DNA from: JAKCDU01 sp035551615
Lineage (GTDB): Bacteria; Actinomycetota; Acidimicrobiia; Acidimicrobiales; Palsa-688
Direction of reading: 5' to 3'
NCBI GenBank assembly: GCA_035551615.1
Contig: DASZNC010000163.1
Span: 6,020 to 70,019, forward strand
Length of the DNA: 64,000 bases
The notes under the pieces are model-generated. The model saw only the letters and a program-made list of their open reading frames with translations, was not told where the DNA came from and did not search any database. Position numbers and translations under genes: made by a program. This document shows, one piece after another, positions 7,812 to 15,950 of the stretch. How positions within the stretch are numbered: position 1 is the stretch's first letter; every line of letters starts with the position of its first letter.

Positions 7812-9658
7812 TGCCCGAGTTGTTGCGGCTGGCCACGGCCGGCAGTGTCGATGACGGCAAGTCGACGTTGATCGGGCGGCTCTTGTACGACTCGAAGTCG
7901 ATCTTCGCGGATCAGTTGGAGGCGGTGGAGCGCACTTCGCGCGAGCGGGGCGACGAGTACACCAACCTGGCGCTTCTGACCGACGGTTTGCGGGCCGAGC
8001 GCGAGCAGGGGATCACCATCGATGTGGCGTATCGGTAATTCGCCACGCCGCGGCGCAAGTTCATCATCGCCGACACGCCGGGCCACATCCAGTACACCCG
8101 CAACATGGTGACGGGGGCGTCGACCGCGGACGTGGCGTTGATCCTCGTCGATGCCCGTCAGGGGGTTTTGGAGCAGTCCCGCCGGCATGCGTTCATCGCC
8201 TCGCTGCTCGGGATCCCGCATCTGGTGGTGTGCATCAACAAGATGGACCTGGTCGGCTGGTCGCAGGAGCGGTTCGAGGAGATCCACGACGAGTTCCGCA
8301 GTTTCGCCATGAAACTGGACGTGCACGATCTGGTGTTCATTCCGGTCTCGGCCCTGCTGGGCGACAACGTGGTCGGCCAGAGCGCCAACATGGGCTGGTA
8401 TGACGGTGCCCCGCTGTTGCACCACTTGGAGAACGTGCACATCGCGTCGGACCGCAACCTGATCGACGCCCGTTTCCCGGTGCAGTACGTGATCCGGCCC
8501 CAGTCGGGCTCCGATGCCGATCTGCACGACTACCGCGGCTACGCCGGGACGGTCGCCGGTGGGGTGTTCAAGACCGGCGACGAGGTGGTCGTGCTGCCGT
8601 CGGGGTTCACTTCGACGGTGTCGGAGATCCGTGGCCCGGGCGGCGAGGTGTTGGACGAGGCGTTCCCCCCGCAGGCGGTCACCCTGTCGTTGGCCGACGA
8701 CATCGATGTCAGTCGGGGTGACATGATCTGCCGGCCCAACAACCGACCGTCGGTCAGCCAGGACATCGATGCCCTGGTGTGCTGGTTCTCCGAGCGGGCG
8801 TCTCTGACGCCGGGGACCCGCTACGTGGTGCGCCAGACCAGCCGGTCGGTCACCGCGTCGGTCGAGCTGCTCGAGTACCGCCTGGACATCAACACGTTGC
8901 ACCGCGATGAGACGGCCGACGGTCTGGCGTTGAACGAGATCGGCCGGGTCCGGCTGCGGGCCCAGTCCCCCTTGATGTTCGACCCGTACCGGCGCAACCG
9001 GTTCACCGGTTCGTTGATCCTGGTCGACCCGGCCACCAACAACACCGTCGCCGCCGGCATGGTGCTGGGCGCCGAGCAGGCCCGGGTGTCGGCCAACGTC
9101 ACCTGGCACAACAACGCCATCGACCGCTCGGCCCGCACCGAAGGAGCCACCATCTGGCTGACCGGGCTGTCGGGGTCGGGCAAGTCCACCGTCGCGGTGG
9201 AGGTGGAACGGCGCCTGGTCGAAGCCGGCCGGGCCGCCTACCTGCTCGACGGCGACAACCTGCGCCACGGCCTCAATGCCGACCTGGGCTTCAGCGGCCA
9301 CGACCGGGCCGAGAACGTCCGCCGTGTCGGTGAGGTGGCCAAGCTGTTCGCCGACGCCGGCCTGATCGCCGTGGTCTCGCTCGTATCGCCCTACCGGGCC
9401 GACCGCAACAAGGTCCGCTCCGCCCACGACGCGGCCGGCCTGCGCTTCATCGAGGTGTTCGTCGACACCCCCCTCGACATCTGCGAGAGCCGCGACCCCA
9501 AAGGCCTCTATGCCAAGGCCCGGGCCGGGGAGATCCGCAACTTCACCGGCATCGACGACCCCTACGAAGCCCCCGACCACGCCGAGGTCGTCCTGCGCCC
9601 CGGCCACGGCAGCCCCTCCGCCATGGCCGACTGGATCCTGGCCCAGCTCGGCCTGTGA
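7811..9658 (+). pseudogene. cysNC: cysNC: sulfate adenylyltransferase GTPase subunit fused to APS kinase, interrupted by in-frame TAA
   Basis: Bifunctional CysN-CysC: an EF-Tu-like GTPase that drives ATP sulfurylase, plus APS kinase making PAPS. GTG at 7811 starts the GTPase (AGSVDDGKSTLIGRLL, then GITIDVAYR). Codon 76 (8036-8038) is TAA, and the same frame continues directly with FATPRRKFIIADTPGHIQY, NKMDLV and the beta-barrel domains. The APS kinase P-loop GLSGSGKSTVAVEVE and DGDNLRHGLN follow in the C-terminal third. The family has Tyr at the stop position, so one base change (TAC or TAT to TAA) explains the break; there is no frameshift. Either it is a real nonsense mutation, or a sequencing/assembly error. 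ATG 8105 could restart but would lack the P-loop and switch I. The rest shows no decay. Confidence 0.9.
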
Positions 9659-9707
9659 CTGCCCTTCGCCCACCCGAGCGGTCGGCCGTGGCCCACGGTT
9701 GGCCGGC

Positions 9708-10469
9708 ATGAGCGTCGCCGCCGACTCCGAACTGGCCGCCCAGATCGCCCACCAGGCCGGGCAGCTGCTGCTATCGGTGCGGTCGTCGGGATTGACCGGC
9801 AAGGAGCTCGGCAAGGCGGGCGATCAGCAGTCGAATGAGATGATCCTGGCCCGGCTGGCCGTCGCCCGCCCCGACGACGCCGTCCTGTCCGAGGAGTCGG
9901 CCGACAGTCCGGCCCGCCTGTCCGCCGACCGGGTGTGGATCGTCGACCCGCTCGACGGCACCCGCGAGTTCGGCCTGCCCGGCCGCAACGACTGGGCCGT
10001 GCACGTCGCACTGTGGGAACGATCGGCGATCGAGACCAACCCTTCCGGGCTGACTGCGTCGGCCGTGGCCCAGCCGGCCCTGGACGCCGTGTACGCAACC
10101 ACCGCCGCGGCCGTCGTACCGCCGGCGGTCGACCGGGCACCGGTCATCCTGGTCAGCGACAGCCGCCCGCCGGCCTGGGCGCCCGAAGTGGCCGCCGCCG
10201 TCGGGGGTGTGGTCCAGCCCATGGGCTCGGCCGGCGCCAAAGCCATGGCCGTCGGGCGCGGCGAGGCCGACGCCTATCTCCACGCCGGCGGCCAATGGGA
10301 ATGGGACTCCGCCGCGCCCGTCGGCGTTCTGGCCGCAGCCGGGTTCCACACCTCGCGCATCGACGGGTCGCCGCTGCTCTACAACCAGGCCCACCCCTAT
10401 CTGCCCGACCTGGTCATGTGCCGGCCGGAACTGGCCGCCCCGCTGCTCGCCGCCCTGGCCGGCCTCTAA
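9708..10469 (+). CDS. cysQ: CysQ-like 3'(2'),5'-bisphosphate nucleotidase (inositol monophosphatase fold)
   Basis: 253-aa member of the Mg-dependent inositol monophosphatase family, probably hydrolysing PAP or PAPS left by sulfate assimilation. Metal-binding motifs are visible: LSEESAD (Glu-Glu) around residue 65, the WIVDPLDGTREF signature at about residue 80, and the C-terminal WEWDSAAPVGVL. It sits 49 bp after cysNC, which supports the CysQ role over general inositol phosphatase activity. The stop TAA shares bases with the stop of the convergent minus-strand gene (CTAA at 10466-10469). Confidence 0.87.
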   Translation: MSVAADSELAAQIAHQAGQLLLSVRSSGLTGKELGKAGDQQSNEMILARLAVARPDDAVLSEESADSPARLSADRVWIVDPLDGTREFGLPGRNDWAVHVALWERSAIETNPSGLTASAVAQPALDAVYATTAAAVVPPAVDRAPVILVSDSRPPAWAPEVAAAVGGVVQPMGSAGAKAMAVGRGEADAYLHAGGQWEWDSAAPVGVLAAAGFHTSRIDGSPLLYNQAHPYLPDLVMCRPELAAPLLAALAGL

Positions 10470-10765
10470 CCGAGCGGGCTCCACACCGTCATCGAGATGG
10501 TGGACAGGTCGAGGGCGTCGGACGGCGCCATCGCCTCGGTGCCGAACCTCCTGGTCATCTCGGCCAGCACCTGGTCCGGATCGCCATCCAACTGGTAGAC
10601 GGCGAGGTAGCGACCATCGGTGTCGCCCGACCGGTAGCGGCGGGCCGACCGGACGCCGGGCACGGCCATGACGTCGGCCAGATGGGTGTGGTCGTACCAG
10701 TCGTGGTACTCCCGCTCGCGGCCGTCGACCGGTCGGCTGTAGATGAGCAGGAGGGAGTCGGTCAC
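10466..10765 (-). CDS. Small EthD/dimeric alpha-beta barrel-like protein
   Basis: 99 aa. The motif EYHDWYDHTHLADVMAVPGV resembles the conserved core of EthD-type dimeric alpha-beta barrel proteins, often found beside catabolic genes. GTG start at 10765 overlaps the crotonase stop as GTGA, so it is the second gene of a two-gene operon with that crotonase. The molecular role is unknown. Its stop overlaps the cysQ stop tail to tail. Confidence 0.7.
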   Translation of the reverse strand: MTDSLLLIYSRPVDGREREYHDWYDHTHLADVMAVPGVRSARRYRSGDTDGRYLAVYQLDGDPDQVLAEMTRRFGTEAMAPSDALDLSTISMTVWSPLG

Positions 10766-11601
10766 CCGTCCTGGGCCCGGCGGGCGGCGAACTGGCGGGG
10801 CTTGTCGTTGCCCCGCTGAGCCATGTACTGCTGCACGTCGCTCGACCCGCTGCAGATGGAGATGTAGTCGGTCGAGGTCTGCATGTGGACCCGCATGCCC
10901 ATCATCTCCCAGGCCCGCTTGATGCCGGTCTTGATGGCCATGATGGTGGACAGCGGCATACCGGCGATCAGCGCCGCCAGTTCCTCGACCCGCTCCTCGA
11001 GCTGGTCGCGGGGCACCACCTCGTTGATGAAGCCCCACTCCAGAGCCTCCTCGGCCGTCAGCGTCTTGGCCGTGTACAGGTACTCGAACGCCTTCTTCCA
11101 GTTCATCAACAGCCAGGGCTCGATCATCGTCTGGGCGCCGGGTAGGCCGAAGCCCTGGGGGAGTGGCATCTGGAAGTAGGCGTCATCGGACGCGATGGTC
11201 ATGTCGGTCAGATAGCCGTAGACGGTCCCTCCTCCCAGGCAGTAGCCGTGGACCTGGGCGATCGTCGCCTTGGGGAACTCCCAGAGATTGAGGGGCGGCC
11301 ACAGGAACAGGTCCTGGTTGTGCACCTTGTGGGTGCGCTCAAAGGTCGGGCCGGTCGTCGGGTACACCTCGGCCATCTCCTCGTGCTTGACGATGGCATG
11401 GCCGGCACAGAACCCCTTGCCGTTGGCCTTGATGATGAGGACCTTGACCTCCTCGTCGCGGTTGGCCCACTTCAGGGCGTCCTCGAAGTCGTAGACCTGC
11501 TGGGCGGTCTGGACGTTGGCCTTCTCCGGCCGGTTCATGACGATCCGGGCGATGGGCCCGTCCTTCTCGTAGATGATCGTGTCCAACTCGGTCTGCGGCA
11601 A
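10762..11601 (-). CDS. Enoyl-CoA hydratase/isomerase (crotonase) family protein
   Basis: 279-aa crotonase-fold protein acting on an acyl-CoA. The two oxyanion-hole segments are visible (GKGFCAGHAI and HGYCLGGGTV). The two glutamates used by classical enoyl-CoA hydratase, expected just after GGG and in the QPEI-like segment, are replaced (GGGTV; MPLPQG). Hydratase activity is therefore doubtful, and an isomerase, hydrolase or lyase role is possible. The start is a TTG at 11601 with a G-rich stretch upstream (GGGGGA). A strong palindrome lies about 25-40 bp upstream. Operon with the downstream EthD-like gene. Confidence 0.85.
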   Translation of the reverse strand: MPQTELDTIIYEKDGPIARIVMNRPEKANVQTAQQVYDFEDALKWANRDEEVKVLIIKANGKGFCAGHAIVKHEEMAEVYPTTGPTFERTHKVHNQDLFLWPPLNLWEFPKATIAQVHGYCLGGGTVYGYLTDMTIASDDAYFQMPLPQGFGLPGAQTMIEPWLLMNWKKAFEYLYTAKTLTAEEALEWGFINEVVPRDQLEERVEELAALIAGMPLSTIMAIKTGIKRAWEMMGMRVHMQTSTDYISICSGSSDVQQYMAQRGNDKPRQFAARRAQDG

Positions 11602-11624
11602 CGAAATCCCCCGTAGTGAGAACC

Positions 11625-11640
11625 CTGACGTATATGTCAG
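11625..11640. promoter_or_regulatory. 16-bp near-perfect palindrome upstream of the crotonase operon
   Basis: CTGACGTATATGTCAG is palindromic except for one central G/T pair. It lies 24 bp upstream of the minus-strand crotonase start, where a -10 region would be. The size and symmetry fit a TetR-family operator that senses an acyl-CoA; this is an inference. Confidence 0.5.
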
Positions 11641-11774
11641 TGTTGGACGGTATCAGCCGGGTCGCTCAGCTCGCCCTGCGCCGCCGTGGGCGTCACGAAG
11701 TAACCGCTCGGGCCCACCCCCGAGCCGTGCGGCGACAGTGGCTGACGCGCGTGTCAGGAAATGTGGAGCTTTGG

Positions 11775-11780
11775 TAGCAT
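11775..11780 (+). promoter_or_regulatory. TAGCAT -10 box of the solute-binding lipoprotein gene
   Basis: TANNNT-type -10 about 37 nt before the ATG at 11818, so this gene would have a short leader, which includes a G-run (GGGGGG) that can act as ribosome-binding site. No clear -35. Confidence 0.35.
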
Positions 11781-11817
11781 TTGCACCTGCAGGTGTACGG
11801 CTGGGGGGTCTGAAGCT

Positions 11818-13380
11818 ATGCGCACCAAGACGACGACGGCGAGCATCCTGGTGGCCGCCGCTCTGATCGGCAGTTCGTGTGGCGCCCGGGTATCGCCCTA
11901 CCTGCCGTCGGCGACGGCCGGCAATCAGAACGCGGCGAGCGTCGCGTCCCCGGTCGGGACGCCGAACGGCGATCAGTCATCGGCTACCGCCACGACGGTG
12001 CCGGGGGGCGCCGTGACCGGTCGCAGCGGCGGCAACGAGACCTCCGGGGGCACCGCGCCGGGCGGTTCGGGGCGCCAGACGTCGTCGAACCCGGCGAGCG
12101 TCTCGGCCGGCAGCGACGCCGGGAGCGGCGGCCAACCGAACGTCCAGGGTCAGCCGCTCAGCGTCAGCAACTTCAGCTACAACCCGCAGAGCCAGGCGTC
12201 GTATTGCACCGGCACGACCGGGAACACGGCGTCGGCGCCGGGCGTGACGCCGACCAGCATCACCGTCGGGAACGTGAGCGGGATCACCGGAGCGGTGGCC
12301 GACAGCTTCCAGGGCCCGCTGCAGGCGACCCAGGCGCTGTTCGATGCGGTCAACCGGTACGGCGGCATCTGTGGCCGCAAGCTGGTCATCGACTCCGAGG
12401 ACGATCAGCAGAACTCCAGCAACAACGCGTCCGACGTCTCCTACCTGATCCCCAAAGTGCTGGCCTTCGTCGGGTCGCTGTCCGACGGCGACAACGGCGG
12501 GGTGAACGCCATGGTGGCGGTTAAAATCCCCGACATCGGGCCGGTGATCAACACCAACCGATCGAACGCCCCGACCTTCTGGTCGGCGACCGGGGGCAGC
12601 GTGACCGTGCGCAACGGGCGGGCCCTGATCGACAACGGCTGGTTGGTCGGGTTGCAGGAGTACCACCAGATGCCGAAGAGCATCGCCATCCTGTCCTACG
12701 ACATCCCCATCAGCGCCCAGGCCGGGCAGGAGTTCGGGACTGCGTTCCAGCGGCTGGGCGTGAAGATCTGTTATTCCAACTACAGCATCCCGCCCGCGCC
12801 CGGCACGGTCATGGGTTCGGTCGTCTCTTCCATGCAGCAGAAGGGCTGTGACGGGGTGTTCACCACGATGGACGTGGTCGGCAACGCGGACATGCTGCAG
12901 GACATGCAGGCCGACGGCTTCCACCCGAGCCTGATCAGCACGACCTACGAGGGTTACAACTCCGACCAGATCTCCCTCGCCGGCAACAGCGCCGCCCAGG
13001 GGCTGGACGTCGACCTCAACTCCCTGCCCCTGGGTTCCCCGAATCCCGGCATTCAGCTGTACCAGTACCTGATGCAGACCTACGAACCGGGCCAGGTCAC
13101 CTCCGAGTTCGGGGTCGAGGGCTGGGCCAGCGCCGAGATGTTTCTCTACGCCCTGCTCAAGGCCGGCCGCAACCCGACTCGCGCCAGCCTGACCTCGGCG
13201 CTGGCCGCGATCAGCGACTGGAACTCCGACGGGGCGTTCGGTCCCTACACGCCGGGCCAGCGGACGGGCGACGCGTGCAGCGTCAACATCAAGTACGAGG
13301 GCAACAACTGGTCCCAGACGTGGCCGCAGTCCGGCTTCTACTGCAAGGGCTCGTTCGTGGACGTGGGGCCGGCCAGCTAG
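11818..13380 (+). CDS. Lipoprotein solute-binding protein, branched-chain amino acid (LivK/Peripla_BP_6) type
   Basis: 520-aa secreted lipoprotein. An N-terminal signal peptide ends in the lipobox LIGSSC (Cys at about residue 21). A low-complexity Ser/Gly/Thr linker follows to about residue 120, then a type I periplasmic-binding fold with GVTPTSITVGNVSGITGAV and LVIDSEDDQQN; these match ABC receptors for amino acids, amides or related substrates. No permease or ATPase genes are adjacent, so the receptor is an orphan here. The upstream in-frame ATG at 11761 is rejected because the signal sequence begins at 11818. Confidence 0.85.
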   Translation: MRTKTTTASILVAAALIGSSCGARVSPYLPSATAGNQNAASVASPVGTPNGDQSSATATTVPGGAVTGRSGGNETSGGTAPGGSGRQTSSNPASVSAGSDAGSGGQPNVQGQPLSVSNFSYNPQSQASYCTGTTGNTASAPGVTPTSITVGNVSGITGAVADSFQGPLQATQALFDAVNRYGGICGRKLVIDSEDDQQNSSNNASDVSYLIPKVLAFVGSLSDGDNGGVNAMVAVKIPDIGPVINTNRSNAPTFWSATGGSVTVRNGRALIDNGWLVGLQEYHQMPKSIAILSYDIPISAQAGQEFGTAFQRLGVKICYSNYSIPPAPGTVMGSVVSSMQQKGCDGVFTTMDVVGNADMLQDMQADGFHPSLISTTYEGYNSDQISLAGNSAAQGLDVDLNSLPLGSPNPGIQLYQYLMQTYEPGQVTSEFGVEGWASAEMFLYALLKAGRNPTRASLTSALAAISDWNSDGAFGPYTPGQRTGDACSVNIKYEGNNWSQTWPQSGFYCKGSFVDVGPAS

Positions 13381-13395
13381 CGCTCAGATGGCGCC

Positions 13396-13451
13396 GGCCG
13401 ACGGGGCCCGTCTATCCACCGGACGGCCGACGAGGCCCGTCTATCCACCGG
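13396..13451. repeat. Two 27-bp direct repeat copies with 29-bp period
   Basis: Copies at 13396-13422 and 13425-13451 differ at one position. The core GGCCCGTCTATCCACCGG is shared, and a degenerate third core (GGGCTATCCGCCGG) follows near 13470. The array fills the gap between two convergent genes. Confidence 0.75.
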
Positions 13452-13473
13452 CCGCGGCGGGCGGCCGGCCGGG

Positions 13474-13755
13474 CTATCCGCCGGCCGCCACCCGGAAGCC
13501 GGTCAGCGACTCGACCGTCTCGACGGTGGTCTCGACGTCCTCGACGCCGGCCCATCGCGGTCCTTCCCGGCACCAGGCGACCATGGCGGCGACGGCCGCG
13601 GCGTCGCCTTCGAACACCGCCTCCACGGTCCCGTCGGAGCGGTTGCGCACCCACCCGGCCACGCCGTACCGCCGGGCCTGGTCGGCGCACGACTGGCGGT
13701 AGCCGACCCCCTGGACCCGGCCGCGGACGAGCACCCGGATGCGAGTGGCGGCCAT
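13474..13755 (-). CDS. acyP: Acylphosphatase
   Basis: 93-aa small enzyme hydrolysing acyl phosphates. The signature VRGRVQGVGYRQS contains the catalytic Arg, and GWVRNRSDGTVEAVFEG contains the catalytic Asn. Length and fold elements match the family. ATG at 13755 is chosen; a GTG codon directly before it (13758) is an equally possible start. It is divergent from the GNAT gene with about 24 bp between start codons. Confidence 0.92.
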   Translation of the reverse strand: MAATRIRVLVRGRVQGVGYRQSCADQARRYGVAGWVRNRSDGTVEAVFEGDAAAVAAMVAWCREGPRWAGVEDVETTVETVESLTGFRVAAGG

Positions 13756-13765
13756 CACCCGACAC

Positions 13766-13771
13766 TAGGGT
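13766..13771 (+). promoter_or_regulatory. TAGGGT -10 box of the GNAT gene
   Basis: TAGGGT ends 8 nt before the GTG at 13780; no Shine-Dalgarno is present. Another leaderless-type promoter. Confidence 0.45.
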
Positions 13772-13779
13772 GCCCGGCC

Positions 13780-14238
13780 GTGGAGATCGTGTTCCGAGAG
13801 ATGAGGGCCGACGAGGAGCCGGCGAGCGGGCTGATCGAGGCCATGAGGCGCGAGTTGACCGAGCTGTACGACATCCCCGATGGCCAGCTGGGCACGCCCC
13901 TCACGCTCGAGGAGATGTGCCCGCCCGGAGGGGGCTTCCTGGTCGGGTTCGCCGGCGACCAGCCGGTGGCCGGTGGGGGACTGCGCACCATCGGGCCGGA
14001 GATGGGGGAGGTCAAGCGCATGTACGTGGCCCCGGAGTACCGGGGCAAGGGCCTGGCCCGCCGCCTCCTGGCCGAACTGGAGGACCTGGCCCGGTGGCGG
14101 GGGATGACCGTCCTCCGGCTCGACACCGGACCGCAGCAACCGCACGCCCAGAGCCTCTACGAGTCCGAGGGCTACGAGCCGATCGACAACTACAACGACA
14201 ACCCGCACGCCGCGTTCTGGGGCGAGAAGCTCCTCTAG
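13780..14238 (+). CDS. GNAT-family N-acetyltransferase
   Basis: 152 aa. The acetyl-CoA pyrophosphate-binding segment VKRMYVAPEYRGKGLARRLL (Arg-Gly-x-Gly-x-Ala/Gly) is clear, followed by RLDTGPQQPHAQSLYESEGY, as in single-domain GNATs. Substrate unknown. GTG start, leaderless promoter. The stop TAG shares CTAG (14235-14238) with the stop of the convergent mug-like gene. Confidence 0.85.
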   Translation: MEIVFREMRADEEPASGLIEAMRRELTELYDIPDGQLGTPLTLEEMCPPGGGFLVGFAGDQPVAGGGLRTIGPEMGEVKRMYVAPEYRGKGLARRLLAELEDLARWRGMTVLRLDTGPQQPHAQSLYESEGYEPIDNYNDNPHAAFWGEKLL

Positions 14239-14744
14239 CCGCCCACCTCGGCTCGCAGGTCCCCGTACAGCCGGACCATGTCGGCCAGCTGGTAGTGGGC
14301 CTGCAGGCCGCTCGGGTTGGGGAGCACCCAGACCCCGGTGCCCGAGCCGATCACGTGCTCCTGGCGGCCGATGACCGCCTTCGGTCGGGCGAATGCGGTG
14401 CGGTAGGCCTGCACGCCGAGCACGGCCAGGAACCGGGGGCTCCACTCCGCGACCCGCACTTCGAGCTCGACGGCGCCGGACCGCAGCTCGGCCGGGGTCA
14501 GGTCGGACGCGGCCCGGGAGGTGCGGGTCACGATGTTGGTCACCCCCAGCCGGTAGTCGAGCAGTGACCACTGCTCATCCGGCGTGAGCAGGCGGTCGGT
14601 GAAGCCGGCCCCGTGCAGCACCTTCCAGAACCGATTACCGGGCCGGGCAAAATGCTGGCCCAGCTGACCGGACCGGGTCCCGGGGTTGATCCCGCAGAAG
14701 AGGACGTCCAGTCCGGGCCCGACGATGTCGGGTACGCCGCTCAG
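14235..14744 (-). CDS. mug: Mismatch-specific uracil/thymine DNA glycosylase, Mug/TDG family
   Basis: About 169 aa. Base-excision enzyme removing U (or T) from G mismatches. The active-site motif VLFCGINPG and FARPGNRFWKVLHGAGF are plain, and VLPNPSGLQAHY corresponds to the second conserved NPSGL motif. Homology to the family extends to RTLSGVPDIVGPGL, but no ATG, GTG or TTG lies in frame at that point. The best candidate is a CTG at 14744, which overlaps the upstream gene's stop as CTGA, the same geometry as the usual ATGA/GTGA coupling. The start is therefore uncertain; an upstream indel is the alternative. Confidence 0.82.
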   Translation of the reverse strand: MSGVPDIVGPGLDVLFCGINPGTRSGQLGQHFARPGNRFWKVLHGAGFTDRLLTPDEQWSLLDYRLGVTNIVTRTSRAASDLTPAELRSGAVELEVRVAEWSPRFLAVLGVQAYRTAFARPKAVIGRQEHVIGSGTGVWVLPNPSGLQAHYQLADMVRLYGDLRAEVGG

Positions 14745-15910
14745 GGTTCGCTCGGCACCAGCACGCAGCGGGTCCCTGAGTAGATCGTGGGCATGCACTT
14801 GTTGCAGTGGACGCACAGCGATTCGCTGGACGCGCCCTTCTCCATCTTGGCGATCAGGTCCGGCTCGCGCAGCAGGGCCCGGCCCATGGCGACGAACTGG
14901 AAGCCGAGGGACAGGGCGTTCTCGATGGTGTCCAGCCGGTTGATGCCGCCCAGCAGGATGAGCGGCATCGACAGGGCGTCGCGGAACTGCCGGGCGTAGC
15001 TCAGGAAGTAGGCCTCTTCGAAGGGGTACGACGGCATGAAGTGGCTGCCGACCAGCTTGAAGCCGGCCCGCACCGGCCCGGGCAGGGTGGCCCCGAACTC
15101 CTTGAGCGGAGCCTCGCCGCGGAACAGGTACATCGGGTTGGACAGCGAGCTGCCACCGGTCAGCTCGAGGGCATCGAGGTGGCCGTCCGCCTCCAGGAGC
15201 CGGGCGAACTCCAGGCTCTCGTCCAGCCAGAGGCCGCCCGGTACACCGTCGGCCATGTTGATCTTGGCCGTCACGGCCACCTGGTCGCCGGCCGACCGGC
15301 GGACGGCTTCTACGACCTGGCGGGCGAAGCGGGCCCGGTTGATCAGACTGCCCCCCCACCCATCCTTGCGCTTGTTCAGCTTCGGGCTGAGGAAGGCGCT
15401 GAGCAGGTAGTTGTGGCCCAGATGGATCTCGAGTGCGTCGAAGCCGGCGTCGACGGCCGCGGCTGCTCCTTTGTCATAATCTGAAGTGACACGGGTGATG
15501 TCAGATTCCGAGATCTCCTTGGCGACCGACCCGGTCATCCCGATGTGGCGCGACGGGGCCAGGCTGGGCACCCGGTTCGATTTCGGGTTGGCGACCGGGC
15601 CGGCGTGGCCGATCTGGGCCGAGGCCATCGCCCCTTCGGCGTGGATGGCGTCGGTCAGCCGGCGCAGCCCCGGGATCGAATCCGGCCCGAGGAGGACGCA
15701 ATGCCGGTCGGTGCGGCCCTCCGGGGACACGGCCAGGTAGGCCACCGTCGTCATCCCGACCCCGCCGGCCGCCACCTTCCGGTGGAAGTCGATCAACTGG
15801 TCCGAAACCTCGCCCCTCGGCGCCGCCCCCTCGAAGGTGGCCGCCTTGATCACCCGGTTGCGGATGGTGATGGGACCGAGACGACCGGGTTCGAAAGCGG
15901 GGGAAGCCAT
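14741..15910 (-). CDS. NADH:flavin oxidoreductase, Old Yellow Enzyme / 2,4-dienoyl-CoA reductase-like
   Basis: 389-aa FMN TIM-barrel ene-reductase. It begins FEPGRLGPITIRNRVIKAAT and has AQIGHAGP, EIHLGHNYLLSAFLSPKLNKR and a C-terminal MGRALLREPDLIAKM. Next come the cysteines of CVHCNKC, reminiscent of the iron-sulfur-binding region of 2,4-dienoyl-CoA reductases, although the later FAD/NAD domains are absent. It likely reduces an activated C=C bond. ATG at 15910 lies within CCATGG and is divergent from the serine hydrolase. It is translationally coupled to the downstream mug-like gene. Confidence 0.87.
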   Translation of the reverse strand: MASPAFEPGRLGPITIRNRVIKAATFEGAAPRGEVSDQLIDFHRKVAAGGVGMTTVAYLAVSPEGRTDRHCVLLGPDSIPGLRRLTDAIHAEGAMASAQIGHAGPVANPKSNRVPSLAPSRHIGMTGSVAKEISESDITRVTSDYDKGAAAAVDAGFDALEIHLGHNYLLSAFLSPKLNKRKDGWGGSLINRARFARQVVEAVRRSAGDQVAVTAKINMADGVPGGLWLDESLEFARLLEADGHLDALELTGGSSLSNPMYLFRGEAPLKEFGATLPGPVRAGFKLVGSHFMPSYPFEEAYFLSYARQFRDALSMPLILLGGINRLDTIENALSLGFQFVAMGRALLREPDLIAKMEKGASSESLCVHCNKCMPTIYSGTRCVLVPSEP

Positions 15911-15950
15911 GGTGCAGAATCTACGCCGACCAACCAAAGGGGGGAACCGG

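Noticed and set aside
8036..8038. Stop codon reassignment (TAA as sense) to explain cysNC
   Set aside because: TAA terminates other genes in the window at the expected places (mscR, cysQ, the proline-rich gene).
7808..9814. 668-aa open frame on the minus strand opposite cysNC and the start of cysQ
   Set aside because: Composition-driven shadow: low-complexity Gly/Arg/His-rich sequence, no domain, and the plus strand carries clear CysNC motifs.
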